Part shown: in pieces, positions 49,807 to 55,385 of the stretch
How the letters are laid out: each line of letters starts with the position of its first letter
Position numbering within the stretch: the stretch's first letter is position 1
From: Nitrospira sp.
GTDB lineage: Bacteria; Nitrospirota; Nitrospiria; Nitrospirales; Nitrospiraceae
NCBI GenBank assembly: GCA_016873395.1
Contig: VGXG01000014.1
Location: 1 to 55,385 of the forward strand
DNA: 55,385 bases
Direction of reading: 5' to 3'
The notes under the pieces: model-generated
What the model was told of the DNA's origin: nothing
The model's input: the letters and a program-made list of their open reading frames with translations, nothing else
The model's database searches: none
Translations under genes and position numbers: made by a program

Positions 49807-51177
49807 ATGACAACCGGCCTGGAACCGCGCGAGGCCGCGCGCGAACGAAGCCGCTGCTACGGGATTCGTGACGGCGCGTGGTTCGCCGTGATGCAGGGGG
49901 GCGGAGAAAACTACCTGTCGGCCTTTGCGCTGCTCCTCCACGCCACCGCCTTTCAAATCGGGCTGCTCTCAGCCCTGCCGCAATTGGTCGGTACCTGGAC
50001 TCAGTTACTCTCGGTCAAGGTCCTGAGCCGGGTGCATCATCGCAAGACGATCATTCTGACCGGGGCGATCGGCCAAACCTTTTTGTGGTTGCCGCTGCTC
50101 GCCCTGCCCCTCTTCTTCCCGGCGCAGGGTCCCTGGCTGCTGATCGCTTGCACCGTCCTGTATTTCGGCATGGGGCACTTCGTCATTCCAGCCTGGAACA
50201 GCCTGATCACCGATCTGGTCGATCCGACCACGAGGGGAACCTACTTCGCCCGTCGGGCGAAAGTGATGGCCGTGACCAGCTTTGCCGCCCTGTGCGGCGC
50301 CGGTCTGCTCCTCAACGTGGCCGAAGCGTGGGACCACCGCTGGGCCGGATTCGCGCTCATCTTCCTGCTCGCAGCCACGGCTCGCGCGGTTTCGGCCCGC
50401 TACCTCGCCCGCCTGGACGAAACGGCTGCGCCGGCCACGCGGGAGGCCGAGTTCCGCCCCCTCGATTTTCTGCGCCATGCGGGCGGCGGCCATCTGAAGA
50501 ACTTCCTGCTGTTCTCGGGCCTCATGCACGTCTGCGTCCTGATCGCCGGTCCCTATTTCGTGATCTACATGCTGCGGGACCTTCGCTTCACCTACCTGCA
50601 GTACGCGACCTGGCTGGCGACCGGCGTCCTCGGCCAGTTTCTGACTCTGAACCAGTGGGGCCGTATCGGGGACCGCTTCGGGAACAAGAAAATCCTCCTC
50701 GTCACCAGCCTGACCGTCCCGTTTCTGCCGATGCTGTATCTCTTCAGCACGAATTTCTATTTCATCGTCGTCGTCAATTTTCTGGGCGGGGTCATCTGGG
50801 CGGGGCTGTCGCTGGGCTTGCAGAACTATGTGTTCGACTCGGTGCGGGCGGAAGATCGAGCCAAGGGTGTGGCCGTCTGGAACACCGTCAATGCTCTGGG
50901 CTGGTTCGTCGGAGCCATGCTCGGAGGGTGGCTGGCGACCGTGGCCCCTTCAGAGATCTCCCTCCCTGGTCTGGAGCTGCGGCTGGCCTCCAACCTCCCG
51001 GTCGTCTTCTTTATCTCAGGCGCGCTCCGCCTGGTGGTGGCGCTCAGTTTGCTCCGAACCTTCGGCGAAACCCGCCCCGTCGAGCCGATCTCACACCGAG
51101 ATCTGTTCGCGGAACTGCCCCTGGTGAAGCCCCTGAATGGAGTTCTGAGCGGCAGGCCCGGCCAGCAGGAGCCGTGA
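49807..51177 (+). CDS. Major facilitator superfamily transporter
   Basis: 456 residues with 11-12 hydrophobic helices in two halves. The loop between helices 2 and 3 (VKVLSRVHHRKTIILTGAI) is the weakly conserved MFS motif A, and GRIGDRFGNKKILL is its counterpart in the second half. The substrate cannot be predicted. The ATG at 49807 is the only reasonable start. It converges with a small lipoprotein gene. Confidence 0.92.
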   Translation: MTTGLEPREAARERSRCYGIRDGAWFAVMQGGGENYLSAFALLLHATAFQIGLLSALPQLVGTWTQLLSVKVLSRVHHRKTIILTGAIGQTFLWLPLLALPLFFPAQGPWLLIACTVLYFGMGHFVIPAWNSLITDLVDPTTRGTYFARRAKVMAVTSFAALCGAGLLLNVAEAWDHRWAGFALIFLLAATARAVSARYLARLDETAAPATREAEFRPLDFLRHAGGGHLKNFLLFSGLMHVCVLIAGPYFVIYMLRDLRFTYLQYATWLATGVLGQFLTLNQWGRIGDRFGNKKILLVTSLTVPFLPMLYLFSTNFYFIVVVNFLGGVIWAGLSLGLQNYVFDSVRAEDRAKGVAVWNTVNALGWFVGAMLGGWLATVAPSEISLPGLELRLASNLPVVFFISGALRLVVALSLLRTFGETRPVEPISHRDLFAELPLVKPLNGVLSGRPGQQEP

Positions 51178-51186
51178 GGCACCCGT

Positions 51187-51417
51187 TTACCGGATGGGCG
51201 CGTCGGCGCCCTTGCCGCGTTCCTGCTCCTCGTGTTTCATTTTTTCGAAAAACCGGTCGGAACTGCTTTGAACCTCTTTCTTGCTCGGAGAAGGCGGAGG
51301 CTCTGATGCGCAGCCGGCAATCGACAACCCGCTCACCAATGCCGCCGCCGCAATCACCCCGACCACACACCGCGCTCCGTTCACGCACCGCTCCGCAGCC
51401 GCCCGCCACGTGCTCAT
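51187..51417 (-). CDS. Small lipoprotein
   Basis: 76 residues from the ATG at 51417, after GGAGGG. The signal peptide ends at a lipobox (GLSIAGC). The mature part is only about 40 residues, Pro/Ser then charged (SEPPPSPSKKEVQSSSDRFF). The function is unknown. A CATAAT box near 51466-51471 could be its -10. Confidence 0.72.
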   Translation of the reverse strand: MSTWRAAAERCVNGARCVVGVIAAAALVSGLSIAGCASEPPPSPSKKEVQSSSDRFFEKMKHEEQERGKGADAPIR

Positions 51418-51631
51418 GATGAACCCTCCTCGAATCGATGGCATCCTCGGGACCCAGCAAGTCTATTATGCAGCACCCTTTCTGAACTTGCCAGTCGCAC
51501 CCACATGGCCGCCGTCCGCAGAAGAGGAAAATCTTTTGACAACCGCGCCCGACCTGTGCCACCCTGTTCACTAGTGCAGGGCCTCCTTGTCAAAAACATA
51601 CGTGGATCAGCCCGCCAAGGGAGGCTCTCGC

Positions 51632-52150
51632 ATGTTCCTGACCATCCACGGTAAGACCTTCGCCGTTCTCATCGCCCTCACTCTCTTCACCGCCGCACGC
51701 GGCCGCGCGGCCGACCTGACGACACCGGAGGGAGTGCTGCGGACGCTGGTCCAGGCCAACGTGGACAAAGACTTCGCCACGATTTCCAGTCTGATGGCCC
51801 ACGACCAGGACATCATCAGCTACACGATCGAAGGGCGCAAATACGTCGGATGGACGGATTTCGCCCGCGACATGAAGGACGAATTCGAGACGGTGACGCG
51901 CCTGGAGATCCCCGTCACGCAGTTGAAGGTCTGGACGCGCGGCGACACCGCCTGGTTTGTCATGGAGCTGGACTATACCCGCTACCTCGGCAGCGGCAAG
52001 GAAGAGGTGCGAATGATGCTGCCCCTGCGCGAAACCGGGGTCATGGAGCGGCGAAACGGCCAATGGACCCTGGTGACATTTCACGAATCCTTCCGGAGCG
52101 ATGCCGCCATCATGCCCAGCAGCAATCAGGCCTTTCCAGCCCTGAAGTAA
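51632..52150 (+). CDS. Exported SnoaL/NTF2-like protein
   Basis: 172 residues from the ATG at 51632, after AGGGAGG. A signal peptide (FAVLIALTLFTAARGRA) is followed by an NTF2-like alpha+beta barrel with VLRTLVQANVDKDFATISSL, YVGWTDFARDMKDEFETVTR and QWTLVTFHESFR. Such domains bind small molecules or act as SnoaL-type enzymes. The active site cannot be read here. First of several co-directional exported genes. Confidence 0.85.
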   Translation: MFLTIHGKTFAVLIALTLFTAARGRAADLTTPEGVLRTLVQANVDKDFATISSLMAHDQDIISYTIEGRKYVGWTDFARDMKDEFETVTRLEIPVTQLKVWTRGDTAWFVMELDYTRYLGSGKEEVRMMLPLRETGVMERRNGQWTLVTFHESFRSDAAIMPSSNQAFPALK

Positions 52151-52216
52151 GGATGGCCGGTTTGTGATCGATCGACCGTTGGAGGACGATACGAGCCGCG
52201 TTCCAAGGAAGGTTCC

Positions 52217-52957
52217 GTGCTGATGAGGCAGCTTGCGGCCTGCTCCCTGCTGCTGTTGCTGATGGCTTCCACGGCTGCGTCGCAGCCGCCGGCGTCGCCG
52301 TCCGATTATCCTCAATCGCTCGAGAAAGAGCTGAAGAGGCTGCTGGACGCTCAGGCCCAGGATTCCTCCGACTCCCGGCTGCTCATTCAACTGGCGGGCC
52401 TCTACCTTGAGATGGGCGAAGAACTCTACGCCGAAAAGGCCCAGAAGCTGGCCGCTTTCGAGGAAGGCGCCAGGCTGGCCAAGCAAGCCCTGGCCCTGGA
52501 CGAACACAATGCAGAGGCCCACTACCTCTATGCAGCCAACCTGGGCAGCGCGGCGGACGTCAAAGGGATGGCTGCCTCGCTCCTGGCGCTGGACGAAATC
52601 AAAACCCATGCACGGCGTACGTTGGAACTGCAAAAAGATCATGTGGCGGCGCTGCACATGGCCGGCATGATGTTGGAAGAGTTGCCCCAGTTCATGGGAG
52701 GCAACAAGTCTGTGGCCTTGGACTACCTCAAGCGGGCCGTGACCATCGATCCGAACTATTCACATGCCCGACTAGACCTGGCCAAGATGTACCTGAAGCG
52801 CCGCGATCCTGATGCAGCCAAGCGAGAGTTGCTGGCGATCGTGGGCATGGACCACCCGAGCGATGCCTATGCCTGGGCGCGCCGGTACCGCCCCGAGGCG
52901 GAACGACTCCTGGCCTCGTCACAACCAGGCGAGTCCGTGGAAACCAGTGCCAGGTAG
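52217..52957 (+). CDS. Exported TPR-like protein
   Basis: 246 residues from a GTG (52217) after AAGGAAGG; an ATG two codons on (52223) is possible. A signal peptide (QLAACSLLLLLMASTAA) is followed by four or five TPR-type helix pairs (ALDEHNAEAHYLYAANLGSA, DPNYSHARLDLAKMYLKRRD). It is 31 bases upstream of the copper-monooxygenase-like gene and may be co-transcribed, possibly acting as an assembly factor (inference). Confidence 0.85.
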   Translation: MLMRQLAACSLLLLLMASTAASQPPASPSDYPQSLEKELKRLLDAQAQDSSDSRLLIQLAGLYLEMGEELYAEKAQKLAAFEEGARLAKQALALDEHNAEAHYLYAANLGSAADVKGMAASLLALDEIKTHARRTLELQKDHVAALHMAGMMLEELPQFMGGNKSVALDYLKRAVTIDPNYSHARLDLAKMYLKRRDPDAAKRELLAIVGMDHPSDAYAWARRYRPEAERLLASSQPGESVETSAR

Positions 52958-52988
52958 GCTGCATGGATCAAAGAGGAGGCCTGTCCTT

Positions 52989-53987
52989 ATGAAGCAACTA
53001 GTCCTGGCGCTGGTGTGGGGTTTGATCTCAACCGGAGCCGCCTTTGCGAGCGGCAATCACGATCACGGCGGCCAGGTTTCATCCTCCTTGGAGGAGAAGA
53101 CCAAGGTCACGTTGGAGGGGAATACCTTGACCATTACCTTCGGGCCGATGAATCTGCCAACCGGCCATGATGGCGACCTGGCTGCCAGCATTCCCAAGCA
53201 TATCTTCCAGGTCCCCAAGGACCGATTCCTGGTCGGCTACAAATCGGCGATCTTCACGAAAGACGGAACGCCCCTGCCGCGACAATGGCTCCATCATGTT
53301 CTATTGCTGAACCTCGACAAGGACAGCGTGTCCTGCCCGGGGGAGCCGCTGTTTTTTGCCGGGGCGGGCATGGAAATGACCGAGACGCGCTTTCCGGCCG
53401 GCTACGGAGTCAAGCTGGAGCAAGGTAAAAAGTTGATGGTGGTCGTGGCCTTCTATCACAAGGCTCTGCCGACCAAGGACGTCATGGCCACGTTCACGAT
53501 GGAGTTGGCCCCGGAAGGGGCGCCGGTGCAGCCGATGGACGTCTATCAGGTCGGCGTCAACATCGTGTGTTACAGCAAGTTCGACCAGCGTGGCGAGAAC
53601 CAGACCGACGAGGGGATCAGAATCGATGCCGGAGTGCAGGTACTGTCGGCGCCGCTCAAGTTCCGCATGGACGGCTGCGTGAGGTTCGCCTACCCCCATG
53701 GCCATGACCAATTGCTCCTCATTGCGCTCGACAACAAAACCACCAGGAAGACCCTGCTCCGGACCGTGCCGGACGTCGAGATGGACGGCAACTTCCGGGC
53801 CTTCCAGTCCCACCAAGTCTACAAAGACGAGCGAGGGTTTTCAGTGAACACCCGAGACGACTACGAGATGACCATGGTCTACCATCACCCCTTACACGAC
53901 CCCCAGGAACAGCACGGCATGGGGAATTACCTCCTCTATATGACGCCGGGCGTCTGTTCCGAGGACGCGTCAGCGTCGGCGCGCTGA
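52989..53987 (+). CDS. Exported protein with the copper type II monooxygenase (PHM-like) fold
   Basis: 332 residues from the ATG at 52989, nine bases after GGAGG. The signal peptide ends near AFA-SG (20), followed by NHDHGG. The order matches the peptidylglycine alpha-hydroxylating monooxygenase core: His102-His103 (WLHHVLLLN), His157 (FYHK), His237-x-His239 (YPHGHD) and Met311 (HGMGNYLLYM). These correspond to the two copper sites (His-His-His; His-x-His plus Met). RFPAGYGVKL and VRFAYPHGHDQL match conserved core stretches. The substrate is unknown. Assignment rests on reading the motifs, not on a search. Confidence 0.75.
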   Translation: MKQLVLALVWGLISTGAAFASGNHDHGGQVSSSLEEKTKVTLEGNTLTITFGPMNLPTGHDGDLAASIPKHIFQVPKDRFLVGYKSAIFTKDGTPLPRQWLHHVLLLNLDKDSVSCPGEPLFFAGAGMEMTETRFPAGYGVKLEQGKKLMVVVAFYHKALPTKDVMATFTMELAPEGAPVQPMDVYQVGVNIVCYSKFDQRGENQTDEGIRIDAGVQVLSAPLKFRMDGCVRFAYPHGHDQLLLIALDNKTTRKTLLRTVPDVEMDGNFRAFQSHQVYKDERGFSVNTRDDYEMTMVYHHPLHDPQEQHGMGNYLLYMTPGVCSEDASASAR

Positions 53988-54036
53988 TCGGACATTCGGT
54001 TGCACGCCATAACCAGCGCCCTCGACAAGGAGTCCC

Positions 54037-54483
54037 ATGTCGCTGCATGACCGGCTTTCCGACGATCTCAAACAAGCCATGAAGGCCAAGGACCAGCTCC
54101 GCATGGACGTGATCCGCATGGTCAAAGCTGCGGTCTTGAACAAGGAGCTGGAGCTCAAGAAGAGCCTGGACGATGCAGAGATGAGCCGCGTCATGACCAC
54201 CCTGGTCAAGCAGCGCAAGGAGGCGGCCGAGCAGTACCAGAAGGCCAAGCGGGACGACCTGGCCGGGAAAGAGCTCCGGGAGATCGCCATCATCGAGGGG
54301 TATCTGCCTAAAGCCCTGTCGTCAGATGAGATCACCCAGGTCGTCGAGACCGTCATCCGCGAAACGGGCGCCGCGACGCTCAAGGACATGGGGAACGTCA
54401 TGAAAGCGGTGATGGTCCGCCTGGCTGGCCAGGCGGTGGACGGCAAGCAGATCAGCGAGTTGGTACGCGCCAAGCTGCAGTGA
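54037..54483 (+). CDS. GatB/YqeY-domain protein
   Basis: 148 residues, full-length for the YqeY family (MSLHDRLSDDLKQAMKAKDQ, KQRKEAAEQYQKAKRDDLA, GYLPKALSSDEI). The domain is the tRNA-binding tail module of GatB found alone. It is encoded in many bacteria and may modulate amidotransferase or tRNA use. The ATG follows AAGGAG. Confidence 0.95.
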   Translation: MSLHDRLSDDLKQAMKAKDQLRMDVIRMVKAAVLNKELELKKSLDDAEMSRVMTTLVKQRKEAAEQYQKAKRDDLAGKELREIAIIEGYLPKALSSDEITQVVETVIRETGAATLKDMGNVMKAVMVRLAGQAVDGKQISELVRAKLQ

Positions 54484-54544
54484 CGTGTCTCCCCGGCAAA
54501 CCCCGCCTCGTTCCGCCGATTCCTCCGGCCGGCAGGAGCGCTCC

Positions 54545-55126
54545 ATGAAGCGGGTCTGCGTATTCTGCGGGTCCAGCACAGGCTTGAACCTCGTTCACCA
54601 GCACGCGGCGACACGGATGGGCGCCGAGATCGCCCGTCGAGGCCTGGGCCTGGTCTATGGCGGCGGAGGGATCGGGCTCATGAAGGTGCTGGCCGATGCG
54701 GTTCTTGACCAGGGGGGAGAAGTCATCGGCGTGATTCCCAAGAGTCTGACGATAAAGGAAGTCGCGCACGACCGCGTGACTGATCTCCGCATCGTCACCT
54801 CGATGCACGAACGCAAGGCCCTCATGGCCGACTTGAGCGACGCCTTCATCGCCCTGCCCGGCGCCTACGGCACGCTGGATGAATTCTGCGAGGTGCTCAC
54901 CTGGGCTCAACTGGGACTGCACCACAAGCCTTGCGGACTGTTGAACGTGGACGGATTCTACGACCAGCTCATCGCGCACTTCGACCGTCTGGTCGCCGAA
55001 GAGTTCCTGAGCCCGACCAATCGCGCGCTCGTCATCGAAGCCCGGGACCCGGACAGGCTGCTCGATGCCCTGAGTCGGTATCGCTCGCCGGTTGCCGAGC
55101 AGTGGATCGACAGAGAGGAGAGGTGA
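54545..55126 (+). CDS. LOG-family protein (TIGR00730 Rossmann fold)
   Basis: 193 residues from the ATG at 54545 (CAGGAG upstream). The family has a nucleotide-binding fold and includes cytokinin-type nucleoside 5'-monophosphate phosphoribohydrolases. VCVFCGSSTG, GLVYGGGGIGLMKVLADAV, HERKALMADLSDAFIALPG and PGAYGTLDEF are the diagnostic stretches. The usual PGGxGTxxE has Ala for the second Gly here, a tolerated variant. It follows the YqeY-type gene with a 61-base gap. Confidence 0.92.
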   Translation: MKRVCVFCGSSTGLNLVHQHAATRMGAEIARRGLGLVYGGGGIGLMKVLADAVLDQGGEVIGVIPKSLTIKEVAHDRVTDLRIVTSMHERKALMADLSDAFIALPGAYGTLDEFCEVLTWAQLGLHHKPCGLLNVDGFYDQLIAHFDRLVAEEFLSPTNRALVIEARDPDRLLDALSRYRSPVAEQWIDREER

Positions 55127-55140
55127 GGAACGGACACTTG

Positions 55141-55212
55141 AGGTGTTTATCCGGCGGCGTCAATCACGATAAAGCGATGAGTAGCCGGCGGTTCAAACGA
55201 AGTTTGGTATGG
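55141..55212 (+). repeat. GGTATGG-family element, long-loop variant, at tRNA-Ala
   Basis: AGGTGTTTATCC, stem CCGGCGGC/GCCGGCGG (one mismatch) with a loop containing TCACGATAAAGCGATGA, then TTCAAACGAAGTTTGGTATGG. The second hairpin is CAAAC-GAA-GTTTG. Its last TGG is the CCA of tRNA-Ala. Confidence 0.87.
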
Positions 55213-55285
55213 TGGAGGGCAGGGGATTTGAACCCCCGACCCCGACGTTGCGAACGTCGTGCTCTCCCAACTGAGCTAGCCCCCC
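55210..55285 (-). tRNA. tRNA-Ala (anticodon CGC)
   Basis: 76 bases: acceptor GGGGGGC pairing with GCCCTCC, which includes the G3-U70 pair that marks alanine identity. The anticodon arm CGACG-TTCGCAA-CGTCG gives CGC (Ala). T-loop TTCAAAT, CCA encoded at 55210-55212. No gene is seen in 55286-55385. Confidence 0.96.
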
Positions 55286-55385
55286 ACCTGTATCCTTAGC
55301 TCGTTATGACGCGCCGGCGACCGTATGACCCGTGCTCGCTAACCCTGTTCGCAGGCAGTGACGCTCCGCGCCGAAACAAGGTCGA

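Overview
This is a GC-rich (about 60 percent) chromosomal window from a Gram-negative, outer-membrane-bearing bacterium: it has two Pal-type lipoproteins, several other lipoproteins and an RlpA protein. The tRNA-Tyr/tRNA-Gly/tRNA-Thr/tuf order, the squalene-synthase gene, the DUF4124, GldG-like and DUF4340 proteins, and glycogen and ferredoxin genes fit a Nitrospira-like member of the Nitrospirota. That placement is inference from gene content. I see no rRNA, CRISPR array, transposase or phage gene, so this looks like core chromosome.

Layout. 1-1112: a minus-strand tRNA-Tyr/Gly/Thr/tuf operon with a near-consensus promoter and an odd insert between tRNA-Gly and tRNA-Thr. 1236-16138: a UvrD/PcrA helicase, glycogen phosphorylase (glgP), HEAT-repeat proteins, RlpA, branching enzyme (glgB), an MscS channel and a frameshifted AI-2E-type transporter gene. 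16211-24951: envelope lipoproteins, two Pal paralogs flanking a Gld-type ABC export operon and tRNA-Arg. 25423-29663: an RRM RNA-binding protein, a DEAD-box helicase and small envelope genes. 29680-34509: a sigma-54 two-component system translationally coupled to malQ. 34587-42646: small metabolic and envelope genes (DUF72, SPFH lipoprotein, cytochrome c, queC, DksA-like, apt, acyP, tRNA-Pro, ald). 43300-44850: a four-gene iron-sulfur/CxxC block. 44897-55285: squalene synthase with a cupredoxin, htpX, a glutathione peroxidase-like lipoprotein, an MFS carrier, a PHM-like copper protein, a YqeY-like protein, a LOG protein and tRNA-Ala.

How the genes work together. glgP, glgB and malQ make a dispersed glycogen/alpha-glucan set. 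glgB and malQ both appear to be transcribed from promoters that start almost on the ATG. Many other genes serve the envelope (lipoproteins, Pal, RlpA, MscS, ABC export, HtpX) or redox chemistry (ferredoxins, cytochrome c, cupredoxin, peroxidase).

The most striking feature is a family of at least 15 intergenic copies or fragments of a 65-75-base two-hairpin element that ends in TTGGTATGG. Its stems change in a compensatory way while loops and flanks are conserved. It either abuts the CCA end of tRNA genes (five of six here; Thr carries only a 3' fragment) or sits immediately upstream of protein genes, where its end merges into the GGAGG ribosome-binding site. A second repeat class, inverted pairs of short-period sequence, sits mostly between genes.
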